Shown: one piece after another, positions 31,982-43,041 of the stretch
Layout: the number at the start of each line of letters is the position of its first letter
Numbering within the stretch: position 1 is the first letter of the stretch
NCBI GenBank assembly: GCA_017416065.1
Contig: JAFQDM010000022.1
Span: 1-64,000, forward strand
Source: Ruminococcus sp.
GTDB taxonomy: Bacteria; Bacillota; Clostridia; Oscillospirales; Acutalibacteraceae
Direction: 5' to 3'
Length of the DNA: 64,000 bases
Notes under the pieces: model-generated
What the model saw: only the letters and a program-made list of their open reading frames with translations
Database searches by the model: none
What the model was told of the DNA's origin: nothing
Program-made: the position numbers and the translations under genes

Positions 31982-34366
31982 TCAATCCTCGCGATATTCC
32001 TCGATGATATATGCCTCAAAGATATCTCCCTCTTTAAGGTCAGAGAATCTCTCAAGGCCGATACCGCACTCGTAGCCCTCTGCAACCTCTTTGACAGAAT
32101 CCTTGAATCTCTGCAGGGATGCTACGCTGTCCTCTGCAATGATGATGCCGTCGCGGACAACACGCACAAGGGCATTACGGGTGATCTTACCGCTTTTAAC
32201 GTAAGAGCCTGCAATAGTACCAACACTCTTGATCTTGATAACGTTACGACACTCGGCATAGCCCAGCTGAACCTCTCTCTTCTTGGGTGCAAGCATACCC
32301 TTCATAGCGGATTCGATCTCTTCAATGCAATCGTAGATGATCGTGTACATTCTCATATCAACGCCGTCACGCTCTGCGTTCACAGCTGCAACGGAATCAG
32401 GACGAACGTTGAAGCCTACGATGATTGCGTTTGATGCATTTGCAAGCATAACGTCGGACTCGTTAACAGCGCCAACTCCGCAGTGGATAACTGCAACGCG
32501 GACCTCTTCGTTGGAGAGCTTCTCCAGGGACTGCCTTACAGCCTCAACGGAGCCCTGTACGTCTGCCTTAACAATGATCTTAAGCTCCTTGATCTCGCCC
32601 AGCTTCATCTGGTCAAACAGGTTATCAAGGTTGACCTTTGTACGGGAGTTAAAGAGCTCTTCCTTCTTCTTCTCTTTTCTCTGCTCAACCAGCTCACGGG
32701 CAAGACGCTCGTCAGAAACTGCGTTGAACACGTCGCCGCCTGCAGGAACCTCTGCAAGACCTGTGATCTCAACGGGAACAGAGGGACCTGCCTCTGTAAC
32801 GCGCTCGCCGCGCTCGTTGGTCATAGCACGTACACGGCCTACTGCAGTACCTGCCACAACGATATCTCCTGCGTGGAGTGTACCGTTCTGAACCAGGATG
32901 GTTGCAATGGGACCTCTGCCCTTGTCAAGACGAGCCTCTACAACTGTACCCTTTGCGGCACGGTCGGGGTTAGCCTTGAGCTCCTTCATATCTGCAACGA
33001 GAGTTACCATCTCAAGCAGGTCGTCAATGCCCATACCTGTCTTGGCAGAAATGGGGATGCAGGGTGTATCTCCGCCCCACTCCTCGGGGATTATCTCGTG
33101 CTCTGTAAGCTGCTGCATAACTCTCTCGGGGTTAGCGGCAAGCTTATCCATCTTATTGATTGCAACAATTACGGAAACGCCTGCTGCCTTTGCGTGGTTG
33201 ATAGCCTCAATTGTCTGGGGCATAATTCCGTCGTCAGCAGCAACAACAAGGATTGCGATATCCGTTACCTGTGCGCCTCTTGCACGCATGGTGGTAAAGG
33301 CTTCGTGACCGGGAGTATCAAGGAATGTGATCTCTCTGCCATCTACGTCTACTCTGTAAGCACCGATGTGCTGTGTGATGCCGCCTGCCTCAGAAGCGGT
33401 AACGTTTGCATGGCGGATATAGTCAAGGAGTGATGTCTTACCGTGGTCAACGTGACCCATAACAACAACGATGGGAGCACGATCCTTCAGGTTTGCATCA
33501 TCGTCTTCGCTGTCGTCAATGATACGCTCCTCAATTGTAACAACTATCTCCTTCTCTACCTTTGCATGGAACTCCATTGCAATGAGGGATGCTGTGTCAA
33601 AATCGACTGTGTCGTTGATTGTAACCATTGTGCCCATAAGGAATGCCTTGGTGATAACTTCCTTGGCAGTAGCCTTAAGTCTCAGTGCCAGCTCCTGAAC
33701 TGTGATCTCGTCAGGGATCTTGATGGTGAGGGGCTTTGCCTTTCTCTCCTGAGCGATTCTGTCGATCCTCTGCTGCTCTGTTTCTCTCTTGCCGGAGCGA
33801 TGCTTGCCCTTCTGCTGGGAACGCTGGCGGAGCTTCTGCTTTGCAGAGGACATATTGTTATCTGAACGACCCTTGTCGTATGCCATACGGTCGTATTTCT
33901 CGTTGTAGCGCTCTACATCAACGTAGCCTGCTCTGGTATCTACAACCTTGCCCTCGCCGCGCTTGCTTCTGATAGCTCCTGTAGAAACCTCCTCTGTGTT
34001 CTCAGAGGCCTTCTCTGCAGGCTTTTCTGCAACCTTCTGGGCAGGCTTTGCAGCCTTCTCGGGCTTTTTCTCTGCCTTGTCGGTCTTTTCTGCTGCTTTT
34101 GCAGGCTTTTTCTCTTCCTCTTTCTCAGCTGTCTCTTCTGCCTGAGCCTTTTCCTCAATTGCCTTATCTCTCACAGCAAAGTAAGAATCCAAGCTCTCCA
34201 TAGCATTCTGCTGAGTAAAATAGTCAAATACTACGTTGAGCTCCTCTTCCTCCAGAGCCGTCATAGACTTCTTTGTGCTGCCAAAGTACTTCTCAACAAC
34301 ATCAGTAACCGCCTTGCTCTGAAGTCCCAGGTCCTTAGCTACCTCATGTACTTTATATTTAATCAT
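31982..34366 (-). CDS. infB: Translation initiation factor IF-2
   Basis: A 794-aa GTPase that brings fMet-tRNA to the 30S subunit. An N-terminal IF2_N helix domain ([15 protein letters not shown]) is followed by a Lys/Glu/Ala-rich linker (residues about 75-205). A second IF2_N section ([25 protein letters not shown]) precedes the G domain with [10 protein letters not shown] (about 302-311), DTPGH and NKMD. Domains II to IV complete the protein. It lies in the classic nusA-infB operon, overlapping ylxQ by four bases. Confidence 0.97.
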   Translation of the reverse strand: MIKYKVHEVAKDLGLQSKAVTDVVEKYFGSTKKSMTALEEEELNVVFDYFTQQNAMESLDSYFAVRDKAIEEKAQAEETAEKEEEKKPAKAAEKTDKAEKKPEKAAKPAQKVAEKPAEKASENTEEVSTGAIRSKRGEGKVVDTRAGYVDVERYNEKYDRMAYDKGRSDNNMSSAKQKLRQRSQQKGKHRSGKRETEQQRIDRIAQERKAKPLTIKIPDEITVQELALRLKATAKEVITKAFLMGTMVTINDTVDFDTASLIAMEFHAKVEKEIVVTIEERIIDDSEDDDANLKDRAPIVVVMGHVDHGKTSLLDYIRHANVTASEAGGITQHIGAYRVDVDGREITFLDTPGHEAFTTMRARGAQVTDIAILVVAADDGIMPQTIEAINHAKAAGVSVIVAINKMDKLAANPERVMQQLTEHEIIPEEWGGDTPCIPISAKTGMGIDDLLEMVTLVADMKELKANPDRAAKGTVVEARLDKGRGPIATILVQNGTLHAGDIVVAGTAVGRVRAMTNERGERVTEAGPSVPVEITGLAEVPAGGDVFNAVSDERLARELVEQRKEKKKEELFNSRTKVNLDNLFDQMKLGEIKELKIIVKADVQGSVEAVRQSLEKLSNEEVRVAVIHCGVGAVNESDVMLANASNAIIVGFNVRPDSVAAVNAERDGVDMRMYTIIYDCIEEIESAMKGMLAPKKREVQLGYAECRNVIKIKSVGTIAGSYVKSGKITRNALVRVVRDGIIIAEDSVASLQRFKDSVKEVAEGYECGIGLERFSDLKEGDIFEAYIIEEYRED

Positions 34367-34689
34367 ATATTTTCCTCCTTTTTCTGCTCTGCCGTTATAA
34401 GCTCTGAAAGCTTATCTGCAAAGCCCTTATCAATCACCGCAAGACATGCACAGGTCTTGCCCAGACTAAAGCTTATTTCATCCTTTGTCCGATTTACCGT
34501 GTAGAAAGGAACGTCAAGCTCCTCAAACGCTGTGTTTAACTTCTTGAGCGTGTTGGCTGAAATATCTTCTGCCACCAGAACAAGAAACGCCTTGCCGGTC
34601 TCTACGGCATCCCTTACGGGGTCAAAGCCTATCACAAGCTTGCCTGCTCTGCGGCAAAGCCCCAGGAAGGACAGCAATCTGTCATTCAC
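34363..34689 (-). CDS. ylxQ: L7Ae-family K-turn-binding protein YlxQ
   Basis: A 108-aa protein of the ribosomal L7Ae/L30e/YlxQ family with the core [37 protein letters not shown] (residues about 6-44). It probably binds kink-turn RNA; Bacillus YlxQ does not appear essential. It is encoded between rnpM and infB with overlaps of 8 and 4 bases, so its translation is coupled to both. Confidence 0.9.
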   Translation of the reverse strand: MNDRLLSFLGLCRRAGKLVIGFDPVRDAVETGKAFLVLVAEDISANTLKKLNTAFEELDVPFYTVNRTKDEISFSLGKTCACLAVIDKGFADKLSELITAEQKKEENI

Positions 34690-34984
34690 TTTGTGTCAGC
34701 TCCTTTTCCATAGAGTCGTAAACCTCACAGGGGATCTGACAACTAAAGGCTTTCTCAAACCGACGGGCCTTGCGAGCTGCCTGAAAACATTCAAGGCTTC
34801 TGCAAATATAAGCTCCTCTGCCTGATTTCTTTGAGGTAAGGTCAAGAGAAACCTCGCCCTTTGACGTTACCTCACCGTTTTCATCCGTAACGTCGGGAGC
34901 CTTCACAACGCGGATAAGCTCCATCTTGGGCTTCATTTCTCCGCAGCCTGTGCATTTTCTCATAGGTACCTTTCTCTGCTTCAT
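34682..34984 (-). CDS. rnpM: RNase P modulator RnpM (YlxR, DUF448)
   Basis: A 100-aa protein with the family signature MRKCTGCGEMKPKMELIRVV (residues 8-27) and GRGAYICRSLECFQAARK. YlxR/RnpM binds RNase P RNA and modulates its activity in Bacillus. Encoded between nusA and ylxQ, as in most Firmicutes. Confidence 0.93.
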   Translation of the reverse strand: MKQRKVPMRKCTGCGEMKPKMELIRVVKAPDVTDENGEVTSKGEVSLDLTSKKSGRGAYICRSLECFQAARKARRFEKAFSCQIPCEVYDSMEKELTQSE

Positions 34985-35029
34985 TCCTTTTCCCTCCCTG
35001 TGATAATAATATCCGGATCTGTATACTGA

Positions 35030-36091
35030 TTATTCTTCTGTATCCTCGCCAAAGAAGCCACTCTCAGGACGGATATCTATCTTCCAGCCTGTAAGCTTTG
35101 CGGCAAGCCTTGCGTTCTGACCCTTGTTACCGATTGCAAGGGACAGCTGACCGTCGGGAACTGTTACCTTACAGCTCTTTGAGCCGTCAGTTGCAAGCTC
35201 AACCTTTACAACCGTTGCAGGAGCAAGGGAGGCTGCAATATACTTTTCGGGGTCTTCATCATAAACAATGATATCTATCTTCTCTCCGCAGAGCTCCTCA
35301 ACGATAGTGTTAACTCGTGCACCCCTTGTGCCTATACAAGAACCTACTGCATCGATCTCGGGATCGTTGGAGATAACAGCCATCTTTGTTCTGGAGCCTG
35401 CCTCACGGGAGATAGACTTGATCTCAACTATACCGTCAAAAATTTCGGGGACCTCTGTCTCAAACATTTTTCTGACAAAATCGGGATGTGTACGGGAGAT
35501 GATAGCCTTGGGGCCTCTGTCACCAACCTTAACGTCAACTACATATACCTTAACCTTGTCGCCTTCTTCAAGGATCTCGTCGCCGATCTGCTCGCTCTTG
35601 GGAAGCACGGCTTCTGCTTTACCGAACTTGAGTGTTGCGGAGCCTGTCTTGGGATCAACTCTCTCAACAGTTGCGGTGAGTATCTCCTTGTACTTGGACT
35701 GGAACTCACGGAGCACCTGACCCTTCTCTCCGTCGCGGATGCCGCCGTGGATCACGTTCTTGGATGCACTTACTGCGATTCTGCCGAACTTTCTGGGGTC
35801 AAGGGGAATTCCGATCTCTTTGCCCACTGCTGCACGCTTGCTGATAAGCTTTGCATCTGCAAGGGCAATCTCCGTTGCCTCGTTCTCTACTTCCTCAACA
35901 ACAGTCTTTATAAGCTTAACTGTGAATGTGTTTTTCTCGCCGTCCATTACAATGTCAACGTTCTCGTTGCCGTAGAGGTTCTTGCAAGCTACAACAATAG
36001 CTCTCTTGATCTGATCGATCATATACTCAACGGGAATTCCTTTTTCCTTTTCCAGAAGAGCAAGTGCCTCAAATAATTCCTTGTTAACCAT
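35030..36091 (-). CDS. nusA: Transcription termination/antitermination factor NusA
   Basis: Start at 36091 (AAGGAATGG ahead); 353 aa, the short Firmicutes form without the acidic repeats of E. coli NusA. It has an N-terminal RNAP-binding domain (residues 1-125), S1 (EGDKVKVYVVDVKVG), KH1 (IDAVGSCIGTRGARVNTIVEEL) and KH2 (LAIGNKGQNARLAAKLTGWKIDI). It modulates pausing and termination. Confidence 0.97.
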   Translation of the reverse strand: MVNKELFEALALLEKEKGIPVEYMIDQIKRAIVVACKNLYGNENVDIVMDGEKNTFTVKLIKTVVEEVENEATEIALADAKLISKRAAVGKEIGIPLDPRKFGRIAVSASKNVIHGGIRDGEKGQVLREFQSKYKEILTATVERVDPKTGSATLKFGKAEAVLPKSEQIGDEILEEGDKVKVYVVDVKVGDRGPKAIISRTHPDFVRKMFETEVPEIFDGIVEIKSISREAGSRTKMAVISNDPEIDAVGSCIGTRGARVNTIVEELCGEKIDIIVYDEDPEKYIAASLAPATVVKVELATDGSKSCKVTVPDGQLSLAIGNKGQNARLAAKLTGWKIDIRPESGFFGEDTEE

Positions 36092-36146
36092 TTTTGTCAA
36101 CCATTCCTTTCCTTATATATAACATTAATCTGAAACAAATTTATAT

Positions 36147-36644
36147 TCAGTCAAAGTCGTCAAGCTTGACCCATGCGGCATCCTTTTTGTTTACCGTGAC
36201 CGTGTTCTCCCCCGAATGATCCGTAACCGTAAAGGTGTCTTTATCGTGGGCTGTCAGCACACCGCAGAAATCCCTGCCCAACACCTCCATGGGACGGATA
36301 AGGTGCACCATAATATCTGCACCCAGAAATCTTTCGAAGTGTTCCATACGAACAAGCTCCCTCTCAAGTCCCGGAGAGCTTACCTCAAGAATGTATGCAT
36401 CCTTAATGGGGTCGTTCTTCTCCAAAGGCTCGTCAAGTCCGTGGGAGACCGCCTCGCAATCTTCAATGGACACTCCGCCTTCTTTGTCAATGAATATCCT
36501 CAGGTACCACTCGGCACCCTCCTTCTGATATCTGACGTCCCAGATATCCACAGAGCAAGCCTGTGCCACAGGCTCTGCCAAAGCACGCACAGCCTCGCAG
36601 ACTGCACCGCCTTTGCTCTTTGCATTGTCCTTGGATTTAGCCAA
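36147..36644 (-). CDS. rimP: Ribosome maturation factor RimP
   Basis: A 165-aa protein with the RimP N-terminal domain (WDVRYQKEGAEWYLRIFIDKEGGVSIEDCEAVSH), the conserved YILEVSSPGLERELVR and a C-terminal Sm-like domain. It helps 30S assembly. First gene of the operon; a leader hairpin (GGAGTGAGTC/GACTCGCTCC, 36668-36692) lies upstream. Confidence 0.95.
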   Translation of the reverse strand: MAKSKDNAKSKGGAVCEAVRALAEPVAQACSVDIWDVRYQKEGAEWYLRIFIDKEGGVSIEDCEAVSHGLDEPLEKNDPIKDAYILEVSSPGLERELVRMEHFERFLGADIMVHLIRPMEVLGRDFCGVLTAHDKDTFTVTDHSGENTVTVNKKDAAWVKLDDFD

Positions 36645-36720
36645 AAAAATCCCTCCATAACAAGTGAGGAGCGAGTCCCTTGACTCACTCCTTACCTTAG
36701 TACATTATTCAACTGTAATC

Positions 36721-36749
36721 AGTATAACACATAGATATGAAAAATACAA
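36721..36749 (-). promoter_or_regulatory. Promoter of the rimP-nusA-infB operon
   Basis: Minus strand TTGTAT, 17-base spacer, TATACT, followed by a 70-base leader with a 10-bp hairpin at 36668-36692 that has no U-run. Confidence 0.55.
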
Positions 36750-36790
36750 GCGTTTTACTGCGTTTTGGGGATTTTGCCCTGTATACGGGC

Positions 36791-38620
36791 TTATTTATAG
36801 AAGCTATCTATGATGCTTGCTATATATTTCTGTATCTGAGTGGCATCTCGCACGTTAACCGCCCCGTCAAGTGTGGTATCCGCAAGGTACATATCTGCCT
36901 CATTGATCTGAGCCAGGGATGCACAATACTTCTGAATCAAAGTTGCGTCCTTAACGTTTACCACCAAGTCGCCGTTTACGTCTCCAAGAACGTTTACAAG
37001 CCTGTACGCATCTCCATCCTTGTAGGATTTCTCTGTGTAATTAACACCCATAACAATCTTGCCTGTCTCAAGCTCCTTGAGAAGTCCGAAGCGAAATCCC
37101 ACTGCGTTGTTCAGACAATAATCCTGCACAGCGGAATTGTTGCCGGAATAAACTGCAAAACCACCACAAGGCACAAACTCATCGCCTGAGGAAACATATC
37201 CGAACGCACCCTCGTCAATCGTTGCCACGTTCATAGGCAGGCAGATGGTCTTGATACCTTCACAGTTTGCAAAGGCATATTTGCCGATATGCGTGCTGTC
37301 AGTATCAAAACAGAAGCTTTCAAGTGCACTGCAGCCCTCAAAGGCATAGTCTCCTATATAAGAGACATCTGATGAAAGGGTAACTGACTTTATCTCCTTG
37401 TTACCCCGGAATGCCTCTGCTCCTATACCCTTGATCTTTATCCCTGCAACAGAATCAGGAATAATGACATCCGTAACTCCCGGGCACTCATAGCAGGTAA
37501 TAACTGCCAGACCGTCAGCGTCTACCATATATCCTATAAAGTTAAGATCATTGGCTATGGCGTGCTTATGTGCTTCTGAATCCTTCACACCATAAATGGT
37601 AGAAAGCGCATCGCAATTTAAGAAAGCCAGATCCCCGATCTCAGTAACCGTTTCCGGAATAACAACACTCTCAAGTCCAAAGCAGTTTGTAAAGGCACGG
37701 CTTACAATGGTTTTTGTTCCGTAGGGAATAGTAATATTCTTCAGCTTTTCGCATCCTCTGAATCCCTGAAAATCTATCGTTTCCAACGACTCAGGCAACT
37801 CTACCTCTTCAAGAGAAGAACAATTCCAGAACAAATTCTCCGATATCGTCTTTAGGGATTTTGAAATATACAGTTCTTCCAGCGCCAGGCAATCATGGAA
37901 GGCTCTCAGCTCAATAACCTCTACATTATCACTCATTTTTACACTTTTAAGGCTGTTGCAATAATTAAACGCATCATCTTTGATAATCGTTACATTGTCA
38001 GGAATAACTATTGATTCAAGAGCCCTGCTTTTGTAAAAAAGATTACTGCTTATAACCTCAAGGCTTTCGGGAAGCTCTGCACTCACTAATGACTTGCAAA
38101 GGCTGAAAGCCGCAGATCCTATACTGCTGCAGCAATCAGGGATAACAACCGATGTCAGTCCCGAGCCCTTAAAAGCACCATCACCTATTGCTTCCAGAGC
38201 TGTACCAAAATTAAATGATGTAAGCTTTGTGCAATCTCTGAAAGCAGCATTTCCGATCCTCAGGATCTCATCTCCCGCGGTAATCTGCTCAAGCTCTTTG
38301 CAAGCATCAAAAGCAAAAGAACCGATGGCATTAACCGATGAAGGCAAGGTTACAGAAGCAATATCAAGTCCTGCAAAGGCCCTTGTGCCGATAGTTGTGA
38401 CGGTATAGTCCTCCACTGTCTCGGGAATCACAACCTCATCAAGGCTGCTTTGGCACTTATAAGAAATGACCATTGCCGTTTTTGTTTTTCCATCGCAGCT
38501 GTAGGTAACTCCGTTTTCCGTAACCTCTGCCGCAAAAACAGAAAAATCACCCAATGCAAAGCAACTGAAAATCATCAGAATTGATAAAACAACAGACAAA
38601 CACTTTTTGCTGCTTCTCAC
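36791..38620 (-). CDS. Secreted BspA-type leucine-rich repeat protein with dockerin
   Basis: A 609-aa protein with a signal peptide (VVLSILMIFSCFALGDFSVFAA). Residues about 55-510 are LRR_5/BspA repeats of 22-23 residues (for example IGDGAFKGSGLTSVVIPDCCSSIG). The C-terminus (about 545-609) is a dockerin with DVNGDLVVNVKDATLIQKYCASL and the weaker loop DTTLDGAVNVRDATQIQKYIASI. BspA-like repeats mediate binding to host proteins or other bacteria. With a dockerin, the protein would sit on a surface scaffoldin. A related LRR-dockerin gene is 7 kb away. Confidence 0.9.
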   Translation of the reverse strand: MRSSKKCLSVVLSILMIFSCFALGDFSVFAAEVTENGVTYSCDGKTKTAMVISYKCQSSLDEVVIPETVEDYTVTTIGTRAFAGLDIASVTLPSSVNAIGSFAFDACKELEQITAGDEILRIGNAAFRDCTKLTSFNFGTALEAIGDGAFKGSGLTSVVIPDCCSSIGSAAFSLCKSLVSAELPESLEVISSNLFYKSRALESIVIPDNVTIIKDDAFNYCNSLKSVKMSDNVEVIELRAFHDCLALEELYISKSLKTISENLFWNCSSLEEVELPESLETIDFQGFRGCEKLKNITIPYGTKTIVSRAFTNCFGLESVVIPETVTEIGDLAFLNCDALSTIYGVKDSEAHKHAIANDLNFIGYMVDADGLAVITCYECPGVTDVIIPDSVAGIKIKGIGAEAFRGNKEIKSVTLSSDVSYIGDYAFEGCSALESFCFDTDSTHIGKYAFANCEGIKTICLPMNVATIDEGAFGYVSSGDEFVPCGGFAVYSGNNSAVQDYCLNNAVGFRFGLLKELETGKIVMGVNYTEKSYKDGDAYRLVNVLGDVNGDLVVNVKDATLIQKYCASLAQINEADMYLADTTLDGAVNVRDATQIQKYIASIIDSFYK

Positions 38621-38742
38621 AATATCCTCTCCTTTTTGGCATATATTTACCTATTATAATATAATTTTACATCATCAAACAATTTTTTGCAAGAAGAACA
38701 GAGAATATATAAGCATTTTAGCCCGGTCTGCGCAAACAAAAT

Positions 38743-38766
38743 CCGCCACTCCAAAAGGAGTGGCGG
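38743..38766. terminator. Terminator after oppA
   Basis: Perfect 10-bp stem CCGCCACTCC/GGAGTGGCGG with loop AAAA; T-rich on the minus side (ATTTTGTTTG). Confidence 0.7.
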
Positions 38767-38808
38767 TCCGTCAGTCTGTTTTTCCGGTTGATAAATACAC
38801 CGATTTAA

Positions 38809-40599
38809 TTATTTAGCAACGTATGAGTACATGAAGTACTTGTAGCCGAGGGGGCTTACGAAGGAGCCTTCGATGCTGTCATCACACATAAACTGATCTG
38901 TGTAGTAGTAGATGGGGCAAATTGCTCCTGTGGACATGAGGATATCCTCTGCCTGGTGCATAAGCTCAAATCTCTCTGCGGGATCCTTGCTTGCCTTGAT
39001 CTTAGCGATGATTACATCGTAAGACTCTGCCCATGTGAGACCGTCCTTACCATCGTAGGAGTAACCTGCATACTCGCCGTGTGCATCCTTACCGAACTGG
39101 CAGTCGTTGTTACCGGACTCTGTGAGCCACATATCAAGGAAGGAAATGGGATCGTTGTAGTCTGCAAGCCAACCGTTACGTGCAAATGTGTAGTCACCGG
39201 ACTTACGTGTGTTAAGGAATGTGTTCCACTCCTGAACCTCGATCTTCATCTCGATGCCGTACTTAGCATATTCGCCCTGCATGTAAGTAGCCAGCTGCTC
39301 GTGAGCTGTACCCTCGTTTGTGATGTATGTCAGTGAGGGGAAGCCGGAAACTGTGCCGTCCTCAGCAACTGTGAACTTGCCTGAGGACTCAGCTACTGCC
39401 TTCAGAAGTGCAATAGCCTCGTTGCAGTTTGCCTCGTAATCGTCAGCAGAAACGCTGAAGTAGCCGTTGCCGCCGTTTGCAGTTGCTCTGAACTCTGTTA
39501 CGCCGTCAGCGTCTGTGAGGCCCATGGGAACGAATGTGTTAGCGGGCTGCTGGTCTGCCTTACCGATGTCGGAGCAGATGTAGTTTCTCTCAAGAAGGAG
39601 GCCCAGAGCCTTACGGATGGAAACCTGCTCTTCCTGTGTGAAATCGCCAAGAGCCTTGTCGTTTACGTTGAAGGATACATAGTATGTACCCAGCTGACCT
39701 GTTACCTTGTACTCCTCAGGATACTGTGCCTTGATGGAGTCGATCTGATCGTTGGGAACAGAGTCAATGAAGAGGTAAGAACCGTTCTGGAAGTTAGCAT
39801 AGAGAGAGCTGTCATCCTCGTTGAAGGGCCATACGATCTTCTTTGTCATAACTGCATCTGCGTTATGATAGTACTCGTTCTTCTCCATAACCATCTGGCC
39901 CTGTGTAAACTCAGTTACCTTGTAGGGACCGTTGCCGATGTATGTCTTAGCGTCAATAGCCCAAGCCTCGTTGCCGTCAACTACATCCTTCTTAACAGGC
40001 ATGTATGTGGGGAATGCGAGGAGCTCGTTGAAGTAAGGAACATCGTTAGCAAGAACGATTGTGAGGGACTTGCCGTCCTCAGAAGCTGTAACGTTGAGCT
40101 CGCCCTCACCTGCAGATGCCTTGTCGTAACCGTCGATTACGTCGAACATGTAGCCGTAGTCAGCAGCAGTTGTGGGAGAAACAGCTCTGTTCCAAGCCCA
40201 TACGAAGTCAGCAGCTGTAAGGTCGGAACCGTCGGACCACTTGAGGCCGTCCTTGAGCTCGTAAGTGTAAGAAACCTTACCATCCTCAGTTGCAACTGCC
40301 TCGGGGAATGCCTTTGCGCAGTCGGGAACCAGCTTCAGGGAGCCGTCCTCTGCCTGCTCGTAGCCTACGAGACCTGCAAATGCATGGATAACATAGGTAG
40401 CACCGTCAACAGCGGAGTTGAGTGCGGGGTCGATTGTGTCAGGATAAGGACCTACACAAATTGTCATCTCGTCAGCAATGTTAGATGCATCGGGAGCGTT
40501 TGTGGTGTTGGTATCGCCCTTGCCGGAATTATCGCAACCGGTCAGAACAAGGCTGAATACCATAACAACTGCAAGAAGTAATGCAAATGTCTTTTTCAT
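38809..40599 (-). CDS. oppA: Oligopeptide ABC transporter substrate-binding lipoprotein
   Basis: The ATG at 40599 has AGGAGG ahead; 596 aa. A lipoprotein signal ends LVLTGC (Cys22). The SBP_bac_5 fold is evident from TICVGPYPDTIDPALNSAVDGATYV near the N-terminus and YTYELKDGLKWSDGSDLTAADFVWAWNRAVSP. It would bind peptides outside the membrane for OppBCDF. Strongly biased codons suggest high expression. It lies downstream of oppF after a 420-base spacer holding a dispersed repeat, so it may have a separate or processed mRNA. Confidence 0.93.
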   Translation of the reverse strand: MKKTFALLLAVVMVFSLVLTGCDNSGKGDTNTTNAPDASNIADEMTICVGPYPDTIDPALNSAVDGATYVIHAFAGLVGYEQAEDGSLKLVPDCAKAFPEAVATEDGKVSYTYELKDGLKWSDGSDLTAADFVWAWNRAVSPTTAADYGYMFDVIDGYDKASAGEGELNVTASEDGKSLTIVLANDVPYFNELLAFPTYMPVKKDVVDGNEAWAIDAKTYIGNGPYKVTEFTQGQMVMEKNEYYHNADAVMTKKIVWPFNEDDSSLYANFQNGSYLFIDSVPNDQIDSIKAQYPEEYKVTGQLGTYYVSFNVNDKALGDFTQEEQVSIRKALGLLLERNYICSDIGKADQQPANTFVPMGLTDADGVTEFRATANGGNGYFSVSADDYEANCNEAIALLKAVAESSGKFTVAEDGTVSGFPSLTYITNEGTAHEQLATYMQGEYAKYGIEMKIEVQEWNTFLNTRKSGDYTFARNGWLADYNDPISFLDMWLTESGNNDCQFGKDAHGEYAGYSYDGKDGLTWAESYDVIIAKIKASKDPAERFELMHQAEDILMSTGAICPIYYYTDQFMCDDSIEGSFVSPLGYKYFMYSYVAK

Positions 40600-40729
40600 G
40601 GAATTTCCTCCTGTCAAATTTTGTGTCTTATCTGCAACCAGACAAAACGGACTGAATATAAATCAATTTTATTGATTTTGAATTAGGTACCCTCAAAAGA
40701 AACGAGGGCTGCGCAGTGAGTACACTTAT

Positions 40730-40880
40730 TGTCACGCCTCGTTCGCCTTCGCTACTCCTCGATTTTCGTCGCACTCCTTTGATTTGCTTATGCAGATTTA
40801 AAAACGATAAAATCTTCATTATCCAGCAAATCCAAGGTCGCACTCGAAAAGTCGAGGGCTACGGCGCTTCTATGTCATGT
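40730..40880 (+). repeat. Dispersed stem-loop repeat, copy 1
   Basis: Core 40781-40832 has GATTTGCT/AGCAAATC ends, an inner ATGCAGATTT/AAATCTTCAT helix and flanks GTCACGCCTC and AAGGTCGC. A second copy with the same 52-base core length is at 49935-50085. The rest of the oppF-oppA spacer (40881-41021) has no gene. Confidence 0.6.
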
Positions 40881-41021
40881 ACTCATTCTGCTACGCTGAT
40901 CCTAAAAAATGTGGTTGCTCCCCAAATTTGCCTAAATGCAAATATAAACACCATTTGCATTTTTTTCGGCAAATTGTGCTGTCGCCACCCATTTTTTATG
41001 GCTACGCAGTGAGTACACTTC

Positions 41022-41993
41022 TTATAAATTCCAGCAAGCGCAAAGGTGGTCGGGAGCGATCTCCTTAAGAGGGGGCAGCTCCTGTGCACACTTCTCTGTT
41101 GCTCTGGGGCAACGGGTTCTGAAGGGGCAGCCTGAAGGCATATTCAGAGGAGAAGGTACGTCACCCTCAAGCACGATACGCTTGTGGTTCTTTGCATAAT
41201 CGGGATCGGGAATGGGAACTGCAGAAAGCAGAGAAATTGAGTAGGGATGTGTGGGATGGTTATAGATCTCGTTAGCGGGACCCATCTCCACAATGTGACC
41301 CAGGTACATAACTGCAATTCTGTCAGAAATATGCTTAACAACCAGAAGGTCGTGAGCAATAAACAAATAAGTAAGTCCCAGGCTCTCCTGGAGCTCCTCG
41401 AACATATTGATGATCTGTGCCTGAATGGAAACGTCAAGAGCAGAAACAGGCTCGTCGCAAATAATGCACTTGGGATTAACCGCAAGAGCTCTTGCAATAC
41501 CGATTCTCTGGCGCTGTCCGCCGGAAAACTCGTGAGCGTAACGTGATGCATGCTCTGAGTTAAGACCTACAATTTTCAGAAGTTCTGCAATTCTTGCATC
41601 TCTTTCTGCTTTTGTTTTGTAGAGCTTGTGAATATCAAGAGGCTCGCCGATAATGTCGGCAACCGTCATTCTGGGGTCAAGGGATGAGTAAGGGTCCTGG
41701 AATACCATCTGAACCTTCTTGCGCATCTCGTTGACGGCCTTTTTGCCCTTAATAAGCTGACCGTCGTAGTAAACCTCACCTGAGGTGGGCTCGTAAAGAT
41801 GCAGAATGCTTCTGCCTACCGTGGTCTTACCGCAACCGGATTCGCCAACAAGACCCAGGGTCTCGCCTTCCTTGATTGCAAAGGTAACGCCGTCAACAGC
41901 CTTCAGCTTTTTGCTGCCGAAAAGGCCGTTGGGAATATTAAAATGCTGCTTTAAGTCACGGACTTCCAGCAGATACTTGTTATTATCACTCAT
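41022..41993 (-). CDS. oppF: Oligopeptide ABC transporter ATPase OppF
   Basis: The start at 41993 overlaps the end of oppD and has AGGAG ahead; 323 aa. Walker [12 protein letters not shown], signature LSGGQ-type [15 protein letters not shown], Walker [14 protein letters not shown], and the C-terminal oligopeptide/dipeptide ATPase motif with four Cys ([14 protein letters not shown]...C) that can bind an iron-sulfur cluster in this family. It energises peptide import. Confidence 0.95.
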   Translation of the reverse strand: MSDNNKYLLEVRDLKQHFNIPNGLFGSKKLKAVDGVTFAIKEGETLGLVGESGCGKTTVGRSILHLYEPTSGEVYYDGQLIKGKKAVNEMRKKVQMVFQDPYSSLDPRMTVADIIGEPLDIHKLYKTKAERDARIAELLKIVGLNSEHASRYAHEFSGGQRQRIGIARALAVNPKCIICDEPVSALDVSIQAQIINMFEELQESLGLTYLFIAHDLLVVKHISDRIAVMYLGHIVEMGPANEIYNHPTHPYSISLLSAVPIPDPDYAKNHKRIVLEGDVPSPLNMPSGCPFRTRCPRATEKCAQELPPLKEIAPDHLCACWNL

Positions 41994-43029
41994 TGCTGTC
42001 AGTCTCCTCTCTATTATTGTAGAGAGCCTCAATCTCTTCTGCGGTCACTCTGCCTGTGTCGAGCATGGTCCTTACATGGTTCCAGCATCTTGCATAGTGA
42101 GTACCGCCTTCGCAGATAAGTGCGGGATTGGTCTCAAGACATATCTTCATAGCTGCATCGCAACGGGGTGCGAAGGGGCAGCCTGCAGGTAAATTCAACA
42201 GGTCAACTGCTGAGCCGCCGATGGGCTGAAGCTTTGTGTGCTCATCGCTGACTGTGGGGATAGAGCGCATAAGTCCAAGAGTATACTCATGCTTGGGGTT
42301 GTAGAAGATCTCTTCTGCGGTACCCTTCTCACAAACCTGACCGGCATACATAACGATAACCTCGTCGCACATCTCGGCAACAACGCCCAGGTCGTGAGTG
42401 ATCAGGATGATAGCCATACCAAGCTGATTCTGAAGATCCTTCATAAGGTCAAGGATCTGTGCCTGGATTGTAACGTCAAGAGCTGTTGTGGGCTCGTCTG
42501 CAATCAGGATATCAGGCTCACAGGCAAGAGCCATAGCGATCATAACACGCTGGCGCATACCGCCTGAGAACTGGTGGGGATACTGCTTGATACGCTTCTC
42601 GGGCTCGTTAACGCCAACAAGACGGAGCATCTCAATCGCGCGCTCCTTTGCCTGCTCACGGTTACGGTCCGTGTGAAGCATAATAGCTTCCATAAGCTGG
42701 TTGCCTATGGTATAAACAGGGTTAAGGCTGGTCATAGGATCCTGGAAGATGATAGAGATCTTGTTTCCGCGGATCTTTGCCATATTCTTTTCTTTAATAT
42801 CTACAAGCTCCTGACCCTCAAGCTCAATGCTTCCTCCAACGATTTTGCCGGGGTTTGCAAGGATCTGAAGCACGCTGTAAGCAGAAACGGACTTACCTGA
42901 GCCGGACTCGCCAACAATGCCCAGGGTCTTGCCTCTCTCTATCTCGTAAGAGATGCCGTTTACGGCTTTAACTTCACCTGCAGGAGTAAAGAAGGAGGTT
43001 TTAAGATTCTTAACTGATAATAAACTCAT
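41986..43029 (-). CDS. oppD: Oligopeptide ABC transporter ATPase OppD
   Basis: A 347-aa ATPase with Walker [12 protein letters not shown], signature [15 protein letters not shown], Walker [15 protein letters not shown] and the family C-terminal motif [15 protein letters not shown]. It forms the OppDF heterodimer. The C-terminus is extended (about 30 residues after the Cys motif) and encodes the RBS for oppF. Confidence 0.95.
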   Translation of the reverse strand: MSLLSVKNLKTSFFTPAGEVKAVNGISYEIERGKTLGIVGESGSGKSVSAYSVLQILANPGKIVGGSIELEGQELVDIKEKNMAKIRGNKISIIFQDPMTSLNPVYTIGNQLMEAIMLHTDRNREQAKERAIEMLRLVGVNEPEKRIKQYPHQFSGGMRQRVMIAMALACEPDILIADEPTTALDVTIQAQILDLMKDLQNQLGMAIILITHDLGVVAEMCDEVIVMYAGQVCEKGTAEEIFYNPKHEYTLGLMRSIPTVSDEHTKLQPIGGSAVDLLNLPAGCPFAPRCDAAMKICLETNPALICEGGTHYARCWNHVRTMLDTGRVTAEEIEALYNNREETDSNE

Positions 43030-43041
43030 AACAAATCCTCC